DNA of 64,000 bases, from contig JAQUWL010000005.1 in NCBI GenBank assembly GCA_028692875.1, forward strand, positions 35,131 through 99,130. The letters are read 5' to 3'. Position 1 is the stretch's first letter, and the number at the start of each line of letters is the position of its first letter. The DNA comes from Sulfurospirillaceae bacterium. Lineage in GTDB: Bacteria > Campylobacterota > Campylobacteria > Campylobacterales > Sulfurospirillaceae. Positions 9,595 to 18,723 of this stretch are shown piece after piece. The notes below the pieces were generated by a model that saw only the letters and a program-made list of their open reading frames with translations, searched no databases and had not been told where the DNA came from. The position numbers and the translations under genes are program-made.

Positions 9595-10821
9595 TTAATC
9601 CTTCGGAATGGTTATTGAAAAAGATTCGGAAGGCTTAGATGCCAATCCATACTCATCAATAGCTATAATACTGTATTTGTATGCAATCCCGACAGAGACA
9701 TCTTGATCATGAAAACTACGCTGAGAAATTCCAGTAAATGTCTGCTTCTTTCCACCCTCTCGTATAATATTATATTTTACCGCCCTATTGTCCGTAGCAC
9801 TCCATGTAAGCATAATGCTTGAACCATCGTGCTTGATTGAAAAAGGAACTGGAGAATTTGGTGCTGAAAGAGTACTTCCTGTTGCTGGTGCTTTCTGTTT
9901 TAAAGATTCCAGCCCATCTTTATCTACCGCAGTAACTTTGTAGTAGAAGGTACTACCATTATCATTTACAAGGTCTTCAAATTGGGTGCTCTTTGTTTTG
10001 GCATGATAATCATAAAATGACAAAAGTGAACTTGAAGAGCGGTAAACTTTATAATAAACCAAATCTTGCTCAGAAGAAGGCTCCCAAGTAAGAACAATTT
10101 TCTTAGGCTGTCCCGATGTCGCCTTAAGTCCCTCAACCTCTTTTGGGAGTGGCTTGGTGTTAGCCTCTACAATTTCGCTCGGTTTTGATATAAGACCGTC
10201 ATATGTTTTGACACGAACTCTATAGCGATAGACATAATTATCTTTCAATCCAGCGTCAATATATTCGGCATTAAGTCTTCCATCTATAGTTCCAACCTCT
10301 TTCCAGTCGGTTGATCTTAAATCGTTTCTCTCTATGATGTAAGATTCTACCCTATCATAGGAATGAGGTCTCCATACAACTTTTACTCTTTGGGGCAATC
10401 CAACAATCGCCTTAACATATGAGACAGAAGGAAACATCTCATTGGTGCTAGCCGTCACTATTGGACTAGGCTCAGACTCCCTCTTGTCTTCAGAAAAAAT
10501 AACAAAACGATAGTTGTACTGCGTTGCAGGTTTTAATTTTGTATCAACATAGTGCGAAGCATACTTATCCTTAATAGAGGCTATTTTTTCCATTTTCCCA
10601 CTGTCAGAGGCTCTATAAATATAATAACCAGAAACTCTCTCAGCATAGCTAGGCGTCCACTCAAAACCTATCTCGGTTATATCCGAAAGTGTTTTTACGG
10701 AGTCAATTTTAGGCAATGATGGGTCTACAACCGGCGTCTGTGGGGCTTCAAGACTTTTTTGACATCCACTGCCCAAAAGGAGAAAAATAGAGATTAATAT
10801 CACTTGAGTCAATCTTTTCAT
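9595..10821 (-). CDS. Fibronectin type III repeat lipoprotein
   Basis: 408 residues with a lipoprotein signal peptide ending in the lipobox LLGSGC (acylated Cys at about residue 20). Four consecutive fibronectin III modules follow (about 38-130, 131-226, 227-318, 319-405). Each has the WxP/Wxx and Y.YRV.A.D signatures (for example FEWTPSYAERVSGYYIYR). No catalytic motif is present. The gene follows the rluD-like gene with a 74-base overlap and precedes trmB, as in C. jejuni. It is probably an outer-membrane-anchored scaffold or surface protein. A role in envelope or division is only suggested by the neighbours. Confidence 0.8.
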   Translation of the reverse strand: MKRLTQVILISIFLLLGSGCQKSLEAPQTPVVDPSLPKIDSVKTLSDITEIGFEWTPSYAERVSGYYIYRASDSGKMEKIASIKDKYASHYVDTKLKPATQYNYRFVIFSEDKRESEPSPIVTASTNEMFPSVSYVKAIVGLPQRVKVVWRPHSYDRVESYIIERNDLRSTDWKEVGTIDGRLNAEYIDAGLKDNYVYRYRVRVKTYDGLISKPSEIVEANTKPLPKEVEGLKATSGQPKKIVLTWEPSSEQDLVYYKVYRSSSSLLSFYDYHAKTKSTQFEDLVNDNGSTFYYKVTAVDKDGLESLKQKAPATGSTLSAPNSPVPFSIKHDGSSIMLTWSATDNRAVKYNIIREGGKKQTFTGISQRSFHDQDVSVGIAYKYSIIAIDEYGLASKPSESFSITIPKD

Positions 10822-11728
10822 GCAACTCTTCCTTGTTAAAATTTTTTTCTAAATAGAGCCTAAAATCATCAAAAAAAGGCACCCTAATCTCCAATAGTTT
10901 ACCTGTTCTAGGATGTTTTAGATACAACATATAGGCGTGTAACATAACTCTAGGGATTTTACTATTTTGGCTCTTAAAACCGTATAAACTATCTCCCAAA
11001 ATATGACGAGATAGCGAGTTTAGATGCACTCTTATTTGGTGTGTTCTTCCGCTAAAAAGCTTTGCAAGTATCAACTCACTCTTGCCATCACGAGAAAGAG
11101 CTATTTTGCAAAAAGCACTCTTAGCCTCTCTTCCATCTTCAATAACGGTCATTTTAAGGCGATTTTTGGGATTTCTTGCTATGGGCAAATCTACGACGAT
11201 ATTCTCTTTAAGCGGAGTGTCGATAAGTGCCACATAATATCTTCCCATGCTTTTATCTTCCAACTGTACAGATAACGCCAAATGTGCAGAATTGTTTTTT
11301 GCAACAACCAAAGCACCGCTAGTCTCCTTGTCGATACGATGAACGATGCCATGTCTTTGTTCTCCACTAAGCGTTGATAAAGAGATGCCCTTAAATTTAA
11401 GCCAATCCACCAATGTTGCCTCTTTAACGCTAGGTGCTGGATGAACAGTTAGAAAAGGAGGTTTATTTATGACCAACATATCATCATCTTCATACAAAAT
11501 ATCAATGTCAAAATCAATAGGTGCAAAATTATTTTGAAACTTTGCCTCTACCAGCTCATAACTTACAGCATCCCCTTCGCCCACTTTGAAACTTGGCTTT
11601 TTAATGATTTTTTCATTGACTAAAACGCCCTCTTGCTTGATAAATTTTTCTATTTGGTTTCTAGGAGTATTTAGTGCTCTGCTCATTGCAATATCTAATC
11701 TTTCATTGGCACTACATGTAAATTCCAT
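10748..11728 (-). CDS. RluA/RluD-family pseudouridine synthase
   Basis: 326 residues: an N-terminal S4 RNA-binding domain (RLDIAMSRALNTPRNQIEKFI ... VLVNEKIIKKP), then a pseudouridine synthase catalytic domain. The motif HRIDKETSGALVVAKN near residue 135 contains the catalytic Asp. GRTHQIRVHL and GDSLYG mark the C-terminal core. It isomerises uridine to pseudouridine, most likely in 23S rRNA. S4 plus this architecture is RluD-like, but the exact target site cannot be read from sequence. The last 74 bases overlap the lipoprotein gene in another frame. Confidence 0.88.
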   Translation of the reverse strand: MEFTCSANERLDIAMSRALNTPRNQIEKFIKQEGVLVNEKIIKKPSFKVGEGDAVSYELVEAKFQNNFAPIDFDIDILYEDDDMLVINKPPFLTVHPAPSVKEATLVDWLKFKGISLSTLSGEQRHGIVHRIDKETSGALVVAKNNSAHLALSVQLEDKSMGRYYVALIDTPLKENIVVDLPIARNPKNRLKMTVIEDGREAKSAFCKIALSRDGKSELILAKLFSGRTHQIRVHLNSLSRHILGDSLYGFKSQNSKIPRVMLHAYMLYLKHPRTGKLLEIRVPFFDDFRLYLEKNFNKEELHEKIDSSDINLYFSPFGQWMSKKS

Positions 11729-11800
11729 CCTCGAATTTTCCTTTTTTAAGATTTAATTTTGATATACTTTGTAAAAATTTTTAAACACAAAGAGGTTTTT

Positions 11801-12907
11801 TTGTTTCAAATTGATAGGCGAATAATAACACATTTTGATTTTTTGCTTCCAATTCTGGTTATTCCTATTGTTTGGGTCTCTTTTTACCTTATCTCAGAGG
11901 CAAATACCAACCTTGCGAACAAGCAAATCGTCTACTACTGCGTTGGTGCTTTTTGTTTTGCTTTTTTTTTCATAACTCCTATTAGAAAAGTTGAATGGCT
12001 TATCCCTTTTTTTTACTGGACAACCATCTTATTGTTACTTAGTGTTGACTTTTTTGGGGTTTCAAAATTGGGTGCTAGAAGATGGCTTGAGATTCCATTT
12101 ATTCATTTTACTATTCAGCCCTCAGAACTTTTCAAACCCGCTTTTATTTTGATGCTCGCTTATCTTATAAAACACAATCCTCCAGATGAAAAAGGTTATG
12201 GATGGAAAGATTTTACAAAGCTAAGCTTTTACATACTTCTGCCTTTTGTTTTGATTTTAAAAGAGCCGGACCTTGGTACTGCTATGTTACTTATTTTGGT
12301 TGGGTATGGCATTTTGTTTGTTGTCGGAGTTAATAAAAAAATATGGATTACGCTGGCTATAGCTATCAGCATAAGTGGTCCTTTTATGTATAACTCACTT
12401 CACGACTATCAAAAAAAGCGTATTGTAGATTTTTTATCAGAAAAGCCTAGCTATCATGTTAGACAGTCTATTGTCGCTATAGGCTCTGGCGGACTTAATG
12501 GAAAAGATATGGAAGATGCCACCCAAACTCACTATAAATTTTTGCCCATTGCTACGAGCGATTTCATTTTTGCATACCACACAGAGAGGTTTGGGTTTTG
12601 GGGAGCCGTTGGACTTATATCTCTTTATGCACTACTTATAGTGCATCTTATGACACTAAATTTTAAGCTAAAAAATGACTATTTCGGTCAGGTTATGACA
12701 ACAGGGGTTTCTCTTTTGATTTTTTTCTACATGGCAGTCAACATAGCCATGACGGTTGGATTTGCTCCTGTTGTTGGAGTGCCACTGCCTTTTTTTAGCT
12801 ACGGGGGGAGTAGTTTTATTACTTTTTTTGCAATGTTTGGAATATTGGAAAATTTGATTGCCTTTAGATTTGATCCGACTTACAAATTCATCAAGTACAG
12901 TATATAA
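11801..12907 (+). CDS. rodA: Rod-shape-determining peptidoglycan glycosyltransferase RodA
   Basis: SEDS-family membrane protein with about ten membrane segments that polymerises glycan strands in the elongasome. Family marks: QPSELFKPAF, the conserved Asp region KEPDLGTAM, and near the C terminus GVPLPFFSYGGSS. I start it at TTG 11801 (FQIDRRIITHFDF), giving 368 residues, because AGAGG lies five bases before that codon. The in-frame TTG at 11759 would add 14 residues and has no ribosome site. It diverges from the rluD-like gene. Confidence 0.93.
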   Translation: MFQIDRRIITHFDFLLPILVIPIVWVSFYLISEANTNLANKQIVYYCVGAFCFAFFFITPIRKVEWLIPFFYWTTILLLLSVDFFGVSKLGARRWLEIPFIHFTIQPSELFKPAFILMLAYLIKHNPPDEKGYGWKDFTKLSFYILLPFVLILKEPDLGTAMLLILVGYGILFVVGVNKKIWITLAIAISISGPFMYNSLHDYQKKRIVDFLSEKPSYHVRQSIVAIGSGGLNGKDMEDATQTHYKFLPIATSDFIFAYHTERFGFWGAVGLISLYALLIVHLMTLNFKLKNDYFGQVMTTGVSLLIFFYMAVNIAMTVGFAPVVGVPLPFFSYGGSSFITFFAMFGILENLIAFRFDPTYKFIKYSI

Positions 12908-12957
12908 ATTTATCTTTTTTTAACATTTTAAAGGCTAAAATACCACTCTTTTTAAAA

Positions 12958-13034
12958 GGGTCCTTAGCTCAGCTGGTTAGAGCACCCCGCTCATAACGGG
13001 GTGGTCGTAGGTTCAAGTCCTACAGGACCCACCA
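12958..13034 (+). tRNA. tRNA-Ile2 (CAU anticodon, lysidine type)
   Basis: 77-base cloverleaf with CCA encoded. Acceptor stem GGGTCCT pairs with AGGACCC, the D-arm is AGCTCAGCTGGTTAGAGC, the anticodon stem CCCCG/CGGGG holds loop CTCATAA (anticodon CAT), and the T-arm has GGTTCAAGTCC. CAT could be Met or Ile2. The acceptor stem and the TGGTCG..GGTTCAAGTCC pattern match the E. coli ileX/Ile2 type better than elongator Met. That implies lysidine modification by TilS to read AUA. A T-run follows the CCA end. Confidence 0.85.
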
Positions 13035-13080
13035 CATCTTTTTTAAAATCCTAAATTTACTTTACAAAATAAATCTGTGA

Positions 13081-13086
13081 TATAAT
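13081..13086 (+). promoter_or_regulatory. Likely -10 element for trkA
   Basis: Perfect TATAAT, preceded by TGTGA, 35 bases before the trkA ATG. No good -35 at 17 bases, as is usual in Campylobacterota, where the upstream region is merely T-rich. The ribosome site GGAG lies six bases before ATG 13121. Confidence 0.5.
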
Positions 13087-13120
13087 TACCGTTTAGCGTA
13101 AAAAAAATTGCGGAGCCAAA

Positions 13121-14458
13121 ATGCAAGTTATCATAGCAGGTGCTGGAAGAGTTGGGTACACAGTTGCCAAACATCTTATGAAAGACAACGACGTAACCGT
13201 AATTGACCAAAATGAATTTGCCATCAAAAACATACAGGAAAATCTTGATGTTTTAGCAATATGCGGGAATATCGAAAATCCTCACACCTATATGGGGGTA
13301 TCTGCACAAATTGACCTCTTTATAGCAGTTACAGATTCTGACGAAACAAACCTTTTATCAGCTTTGATTATTGACAGCATTACAACAGTAAAAAAGAAAA
13401 TTATACGTCTAAGAAATGACTTTTTTGCCAATAGCACCATTAAGGAAAAACTCAATATTAGCGAAACAATTATCCCCTCTTTTGAAGCAGCTCAACCATT
13501 TAAATATCTTGTGGATTTTCCACATGCACACAATGTAAAAACTTTTGCTTATACAAAAGCTCTCTTGGTTTCTGTTCGCCTTAGAAAAGATTTTGAACCT
13601 ACAATGATTTCTAAATTTGTTAATAATTTTAACAATGAGCTCTCTATTGCTGGGGTAGAGAGAGACAAAACATTTTACACACCAAAGCCCATCGAAATGC
13701 TTTTAGCAAATGATTTAGTTTACTTTTTTGCATATCCAAAAGCGATTATTGCACTAAGATCAGTAGTTTATGATTGGAATGAGGTGCAAACACCTATTAA
13801 AAACTGCATTATCGTAGGAGCCGACTCGCTCGGAGTAGAGATAGCTAAAGTTCTTCTCAAAAAAGGAATAGATGTTCAAATTATGGACAAAGATATGGCA
13901 TTGTGCAAAAAGGCCAATTTAGAGCTTAAAAACAAAGTTGATGTAACAAAAACAAACTACGATGCTGACCACATCAATGACAAAAACAAATTTGATACTG
14001 ACATGTTTATCGTAGCCACACGAAAAGACGAATATAATATAACAAAATGTCTTGAAGCAAAACAAAAAGGTATTAAAAAAATCGTTGGCATCAATAATGA
14101 CCTAGCATACTCGTCGCTAATGCGAAATATGAACATAGAGGTCGTTAGAGGCGAAAAAATAAATGCCTACTACTCCATACTTGAAAAAATAGACTCTTCT
14201 CAGATTATTGTTCAAAAGAAATTTTGTGGTGGCGATGGAGTTATTGTGCTAAGAAAAATTTTTGCAAACTCCACAATAATAGGAAAAAAGATTGAACTAC
14301 CTTCAAAAATAGAGGAAAAAGGTCATTTTATAGCCCTTAGAGACGAAGAGATGCTTTGCTTGAGAGATATAGATATTATAAAAAAAGATGATATTATCGT
14401 CTTTTTTACAAAAGAAGAAAATTTTGAACTTTTATCAAAGTGGCTTAAAAACATCTAG
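13121..14458 (+). CDS. trkA: Trk potassium uptake regulatory protein TrkA
   Basis: 445-residue cytosolic gating subunit. Two RCK modules follow each other: an NAD-binding fold starting IIAGAGRVGYTVAKHL (residues 3-18) and a second starting IVGADSLGVEIAKVL (about 229). Each is followed by a TrkA_C-like lobe (SIAGVERDKTFYTP; the C-terminal segment around FIALRDEEML). It binds NAD(H)/ATP and controls the TrkH pore encoded 12 bases downstream. Confidence 0.93.
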   Translation: MQVIIAGAGRVGYTVAKHLMKDNDVTVIDQNEFAIKNIQENLDVLAICGNIENPHTYMGVSAQIDLFIAVTDSDETNLLSALIIDSITTVKKKIIRLRNDFFANSTIKEKLNISETIIPSFEAAQPFKYLVDFPHAHNVKTFAYTKALLVSVRLRKDFEPTMISKFVNNFNNELSIAGVERDKTFYTPKPIEMLLANDLVYFFAYPKAIIALRSVVYDWNEVQTPIKNCIIVGADSLGVEIAKVLLKKGIDVQIMDKDMALCKKANLELKNKVDVTKTNYDADHINDKNKFDTDMFIVATRKDEYNITKCLEAKQKGIKKIVGINNDLAYSSLMRNMNIEVVRGEKINAYYSILEKIDSSQIIVQKKFCGGDGVIVLRKIFANSTIIGKKIELPSKIEEKGHFIALRDEEMLCLRDIDIIKKDDIIVFFTKEENFELLSKWLKNI

Positions 14459-14470
14459 AAAAAGGCATTT

Positions 14471-15910
14471 ATGAGCTTAAAAAGTATTTTAAAATTTACC
14501 TCAACTGTTGGATTGGTTATTTTTTTGTTTTTTTTGCTTCCAATACTTGTGGGTTTATATTATGGCGAAGATATGAGTTTATACGCCATATCCATATTAT
14601 CTCTTTTGTTTTTTAATGTGGTTGTTCTTGCACTGCTTAGAAAACATAACCTTTCTCTGGGCGTCAAAGAGAGCATTATCTCGGTCAATCTAGTTTGGAT
14701 ATTGTTGGGCATTGGTGGAGCCATACCTCTTGTTTTATATACAAATATTGATTTTGCTAGTGCCTTTTTTGAGGCAATTAGTGGTTTTACAACAACAGGA
14801 GCAAGCATATACACTGATGTTGAGATACTTCCTCGCTCCATTTTATTCCATAGAAGCCTAATGCATTGGATTGGTGGTGTTGGAATTATCGTTTTAGGTG
14901 TTGGGCTACTGCCATTAATCAATCCTAGTGGCTCGCTAAGTCTTTTTAAAGCCGAATCAACAGGCATATCTATCGACAAAATCACTCCAAAGATTAAAGA
15001 TACTGCAAAACTGATTTGGGGAATATATCTCCTTTTTACCGTATTAAACATTTTTGCTTTAAAAATCTGTGAAATGTCTTGGTTTGATGCTATCAATCAC
15101 GCTTTATCTACAGTTGCTACAGGAGGATTTTCAACCAAAAATTCATCTTTGGGATTTTTTAGTGATGGAGCGATAGCTGTTACTACTTTTTTTATGATTA
15201 TCTCGGGCATAAACTTTATCGCTCATATCCGCTTTATTGGGGGAGATAAAAAATGCTATTTCAATGAAGAGATGTACTGGTATTTAGGTCTTTTTCTTGT
15301 ATTGTCTGTTTGTTTGACACTAATTCACTTTGCTAAAAGTGACGATACTTTATATTATTCTGCTCTTCACTCATCCTTTACCATAGCAACCCTTGCAACA
15401 ACAACAGGGTTTGCAAGTGTAGATTATGAACAGTGGGGGCAATTTGCAATAACGGTTATGGTTTTGGCAATGATCATGAGTGCACAAGCTGGCTCAACCG
15501 CCGGTGGTGTTAAAATCATACGTTATGTGCTATTTTTCAAAAACATCTCTTTGGAGATAAAACGCTCTTTACGACCAGATTTGATTATCTCTTTGTTTGT
15601 TGATGGTAGGCAGATAAAATCTTCCATCATCAACTCTATTTTTGGTTTCTTTTCGCTATTTTTGCTAACTCTAGTCGTTGCTACATTTTACATGTACGCC
15701 AGAGGATATGATGCTCTTACATCTATAACAACATCAATAGCGATGTTAGGAAATGTTGGTCCCGCCTTTGGGATGACAGGACCAACTGACAACTATGCGT
15801 TTTTCTCTTGGTATGATAAAATTTTCCTCTCTGCCGTTATGATTATAGGGCGTTTAGAGTGCTACACTGTTTTTATCTTACTAAGCAGAACTTTTTGGAG
15901 AAAATTTTAA
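14471..15910 (+). CDS. trkH: Trk potassium transporter membrane subunit
   Basis: 479-residue K+ channel-like protein with four membrane-pore-membrane repeats. The selectivity-filter segments are recognisable: SGFTTTGAS, STVATGGFST, ATTTGFAS and MLGNVGPAFG, each with the conserved filter Gly. The flexible gating loop is represented by AQAGSTAGGVKI. It imports K+ driven by ion gradients under control of TrkA. The last codons run into a strong terminator. Confidence 0.94.
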   Translation: MSLKSILKFTSTVGLVIFLFFLLPILVGLYYGEDMSLYAISILSLLFFNVVVLALLRKHNLSLGVKESIISVNLVWILLGIGGAIPLVLYTNIDFASAFFEAISGFTTTGASIYTDVEILPRSILFHRSLMHWIGGVGIIVLGVGLLPLINPSGSLSLFKAESTGISIDKITPKIKDTAKLIWGIYLLFTVLNIFALKICEMSWFDAINHALSTVATGGFSTKNSSLGFFSDGAIAVTTFFMIISGINFIAHIRFIGGDKKCYFNEEMYWYLGLFLVLSVCLTLIHFAKSDDTLYYSALHSSFTIATLATTTGFASVDYEQWGQFAITVMVLAMIMSAQAGSTAGGVKIIRYVLFFKNISLEIKRSLRPDLIISLFVDGRQIKSSIINSIFGFFSLFLLTLVVATFYMYARGYDALTSITTSIAMLGNVGPAFGMTGPTDNYAFFSWYDKIFLSAVMIIGRLECYTVFILLSRTFWRKF

Positions 15911-15940
15911 AACTCTCTTTTAAAAACGAGGGAGTTTTTT
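15909..15940 (+). terminator. Rho-independent terminator after trkH
   Basis: Ten-pair stem AAAACTCTCT / AGGGAGTTTT (one G-U) with a ten-base loop, followed by a run of six T. It covers the trkH stop and the stop of the convergent NifX-type gene, so it may serve both directions. Confidence 0.75.
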
Positions 15941-16258
15941 GTTTTTATACTTATCGTAAGCTTCTTTAACGCTCATCTCAATCGCACCAGAATAAACCTC
16001 TATAGAGGATTTTTTAAGAACCTCAATAGCATTGCCTCCCGGACCATTTCCTGTTATGAGAACATTTACGCCATTTTCTATTAAAATTTTTGCTACAGTG
16101 GGACCTGCTCCATGTTCATGACTTTTTGCTTCACAATTATCAAAAATAATTAGAGTATCTTTGTCTTCATCGTAAATTAAAATATAATCTGTTCGCCCAA
16201 ATCTAGGCTCCATCTCACTTTGCCACTCTCTACCTTTTGTAGTAAATGCTATTTTCAT
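15920..16258 (-). CDS. NifX/NafY-type dinitrogenase cofactor-binding domain protein
   Basis: 112 residues from ATG 16258 (MKIAFTTKGREW), chosen over GTG 16267. The ATG overlaps the upstream stop (ATGA), with AGGAG eight bases before it. The fold is the RNase H-like domain of NifB/NifX/VnfX and of the archaeal MTH1175 group, with the typical segment HEHGAGPTVAKILIENGVNVLITGNGPGGNA. Relatives carry Fe-S or FeMo cofactor precursors. No nitrogenase gene is in the window, so the cargo is unknown. It is the last gene of a four-gene minus-strand cluster with two Fe-S ATPases and a DUF134 regulator. Confidence 0.85.
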   Translation of the reverse strand: MKIAFTTKGREWQSEMEPRFGRTDYILIYDEDKDTLIIFDNCEAKSHEHGAGPTVAKILIENGVNVLITGNGPGGNAIEVLKKSSIEVYSGAIEMSVKEAYDKYKNKKLPRF

Positions 16259-17148
16259 TCTACACACTCCTTTTTGTTAATAATTTTTTCTATTTTATCC
16301 CAACATAAACAAACCGCTTTTTTTAGCTCTATATCAGTATATTCAACTACACTCAAGCCCTCTATCATAGCCTGAGTAAAAGATGGACTGTGCGGTAAAG
16401 AGCCAATATGCTCTATCTTCTTCTCTCTCAGAAAAAACTCAATCTCCTCTGCGACAATATCGTTGATGTCACACTTATTGATAATACACCCAGCTTTGAG
16501 GTTAAACTTCTCAACAACGCCATAAACCCTTTTTAAATCATGCAATCCACTTTGCGTAGGCTCAGTTACAAGTACCACAAAGTTGGCTCCAGACAAAGAG
16601 GAGACTACTGGACATCCGATACCTGGAGAGCCATCAATAATGACATATTTAAGATTGTTCCGTTGAGCTATTTTTTTGGCTTCACTCTTTACTTTAGCAA
16701 CCAATTTTCCAGAATTTTCAGCTCCGATTCCCAGCTTTGCATGTACCATTTGAGCGCCCGTCTTGATGGTAGAAATATACCATTTTCCAACGTTTCGCTT
16801 ATTCATAGTTATCGCATTTGGAATACACACCCTTGCACAATAACCGCAACCTTCGCACGAAATCTCATCAACGGTATATTTTAACTCGCAAAAATCAATC
16901 GCATCAAATCTACATACTTTTGCACATCTTCCGCAATTTCTACAAATACTCTTATCAATAAACGCTAGCTCTCCGCTATAAAAATCCTCTTCAAAAGAAA
17001 AATCACTCTCAAGCAAAAGATGTAAGTCTGCTGCATCCACATCGCAATCAGCCAAAACAGCATCTTTCTTAGCCAAACACGCAAAAGAGGCAACCATAGA
17101 GGTTTTGCCAGTGCCCCCTTTTCCAGATATTACAACTATCTCTTTCAC
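16255..17148 (-). CDS. MinD-like P-loop ATPase with inserted two-cluster ferredoxin domain (copy 1)
   Basis: 297 residues. N-terminal deviant Walker A (SGKGGTGKTS), then an insert at about 60-110 with two 4Fe-4S motifs (CRNCGRCAKVC and CEGCGYCARVC). After that come the rest of the SIMIBI ATPase fold (IDGSPGIGCPVVSSL, LVTEPTQSGLHDLKR). The family belongs with Mrp/NUBP/CooC-type metal-centre maturation ATPases. It overlaps the second copy upstream (4 bases) and the NifX-type gene downstream (ATGA). The paired copies differ in sequence and probably form a heterodimer; this is inference. Confidence 0.87.
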   Translation of the reverse strand: MKEIVVISGKGGTGKTSMVASFACLAKKDAVLADCDVDAADLHLLLESDFSFEEDFYSGELAFIDKSICRNCGRCAKVCRFDAIDFCELKYTVDEISCEGCGYCARVCIPNAITMNKRNVGKWYISTIKTGAQMVHAKLGIGAENSGKLVAKVKSEAKKIAQRNNLKYVIIDGSPGIGCPVVSSLSGANFVVLVTEPTQSGLHDLKRVYGVVEKFNLKAGCIINKCDINDIVAEEIEFFLREKKIEHIGSLPHSPSFTQAMIEGLSVVEYTDIELKKAVCLCWDKIEKIINKKECVE

Positions 17149-18011
17149 GCTCGCTCCTTACATGTAAGGGATTTTAGGAAACAAGAGATTTTTTCAAGCT
17201 CACACTTGACGCTTTTACTACTATGATAAATCAAAGCACCCTTTGAGTATAAAACCGCCAATGCTTTGTCGTTTGGTATTTTTGCCAAAATTTCTATATT
17301 TTCACTTTCACAATATGCAAAAACTCGGTCATCTTGAGCATCATAACGATTTACAACCACGCCAAAAGGCTTTTTTAATACACGCATAGTCTCAACCGCT
17401 AATTTCAAATCATTAAGACCAAAAGGAGTTGGCTCTGTTACCAATATCACAAAGTCAACATCCTTAACAGCCTCAATAACAGGGCAAGATGTTCCTGGAG
17501 GACAATCATAGATAGCTATTGTGTCTTTTAAGAGAAGTTTGTCAACATATGTTTTGGTTTGCGATATCAAGGAGACCGCCTGCTCTTCACCCAAATCCAA
17601 CTCGCCTTCAATAAGCTCCATATCTGGCATAACATAGTGTCTGGCTGTACCCATTTTTTGAGCGAACATAGGAAGTGACTGCGTAGGGCAAAGTTCAGAA
17701 CAAGCGTAACAGCTATGGCAGAGGTTTGGAAACACTAAAATCTCATTTGCAATACCCAATAGTGCGTGATAGTTGCAAACCTCAACGCACTTTTGGCAAA
17801 AAGTACAACTCTCCTCACTCCACTTTGGTATCATTTTATACTTTGGTTCCTCGCTCAAAAGCTCTCCAGCCAAAAAGAGTTTTGCATTTGGCTCCTCCAC
17901 ATCCAAATCCACCAAAAAAACACTATTTTTTTGAGCCAAAAGCGAGGCTAGATTGACACTTAAAGTCGTCTTGCCTGTTCCGCCTTTTCCACTAGCTATG
18001 GCTATTTTCAT
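17145..18011 (-). CDS. MinD-like P-loop ATPase with inserted two-cluster ferredoxin domain (copy 2)
   Basis: 288 residues, same architecture as the next gene: Walker A ASGKGGTGKTT, ferredoxin-like insert (CTFCQKCVEVC and CHSCYACSELC), then YDCPPGTSCPVIEAV and LVTEPTPFGLNDLK. The Cys-Pro in the switch II region (PPGTSCPV) is kept in both copies and may bind a metal cluster. It overlaps the DUF134 gene by 20 bases, and a TACATGTA palindrome lies in its last codons. Confidence 0.87.
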   Translation of the reverse strand: MKIAIASGKGGTGKTTLSVNLASLLAQKNSVFLVDLDVEEPNAKLFLAGELLSEEPKYKMIPKWSEESCTFCQKCVEVCNYHALLGIANEILVFPNLCHSCYACSELCPTQSLPMFAQKMGTARHYVMPDMELIEGELDLGEEQAVSLISQTKTYVDKLLLKDTIAIYDCPPGTSCPVIEAVKDVDFVILVTEPTPFGLNDLKLAVETMRVLKKPFGVVVNRYDAQDDRVFAYCESENIEILAKIPNDKALAVLYSKGALIYHSSKSVKCELEKISCFLKSLTCKERA

Positions 18012-18690
18012 TTTGCTCTACATCTTTATTTTTATATTTTTCATTAAGCAACTCTTCTCGAACCATTATATGTCCGCATTTTGGACATTTTTGAGTTGTG
18101 CATTTAACACCTTTTTCATGAGGTACTTTCTCTCCGCACTTATAGCAGATGCAAAATCCCCCAACCCCGTAAGCACCGCCCTTGTTTCTGCCTCTTCCCA
18201 CGCCTCTATTTCTATCGCCAAACATTTCGTCTCCTTTAGAAAATTCCATTCTGTTGGCTTCAACACAGCATCTTCCGTGTCCAAATCTTCCAGCAAAATC
18301 GCAATACTCCAAAGAGCCACAAGAAGGACACTCTTTGACCTCATCTCCCATATCAACATGAAACAAATAACTGCATTTTTTGCATTGGTAAAGATTTCTT
18401 CTAAATCGAACAAATCCTCCATAAATATCAAGCCTTTTTCCATCAACAAGCATTTGTGCTACTTTTTTGCGAGCTCTCTCAATCAATCTTGTAAAAGTTG
18501 ATCTTGAAACTCCCATCTGCTCAGAGGCTTCGCTATGCTCCATTCCTTCATAATCCGCCAATCGTATGGCCTCATACTCATCTAGCTCCAAAGTGACGAT
18601 AGATAAATTTTTACCTCTCATTCCCAGTGGTTTAAAACTCTTAAAAAGTGGTGGGCAATGCACCACCCTATCTTTTGGATTTCTAGACAT
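17992..18690 (-). CDS. DUF134 HTH regulator fused to zinc-ribbon domains
   Basis: 232 residues from ATG 18690 (MSRNPKDRV), supported by AAGG before it; an upstream ATG at 18744 falls inside the promoter. The N-terminal ~100 residues are the DUF134 family (sigma-70 region-4-like HTH: LDEYEAIRLADYEGMEHSEASEQMGVSRSTFTRLI). A CxxC..CxxC ribbon follows (CKKCSYLFH ... CPSCG). Last comes a Gly/Arg-rich linker with a second ribbon (CICYKCGEKVPHEKG ... CPKCG) that in other anaerobes is a separate small protein. It heads the Fe-S ATPase/NifX cluster and likely autoregulates from the palindromic promoter upstream. Confidence 0.8.
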   Translation of the reverse strand: MSRNPKDRVVHCPPLFKSFKPLGMRGKNLSIVTLELDEYEAIRLADYEGMEHSEASEQMGVSRSTFTRLIERARKKVAQMLVDGKRLDIYGGFVRFRRNLYQCKKCSYLFHVDMGDEVKECPSCGSLEYCDFAGRFGHGRCCVEANRMEFSKGDEMFGDRNRGVGRGRNKGGAYGVGGFCICYKCGEKVPHEKGVKCTTQKCPKCGHIMVREELLNEKYKNKDVEQNENSHS

Positions 18691-18723
18691 AATCAAGCCT
18701 TGCAAGATGTTCTTTTTTTGGAA

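Noticed and set aside
11759..11800. Fourteen extra N-terminal residues on RodA
   Set aside because: TTG 11759 has no ribosome site, whereas TTG 11801 has AGAGG at proper spacing.
12958..13034. Elongator tRNA-Met for the CAT-anticodon tRNA
   Set aside because: Acceptor and T-arm sequence resemble Ile2 more closely; kept as a minor alternative.
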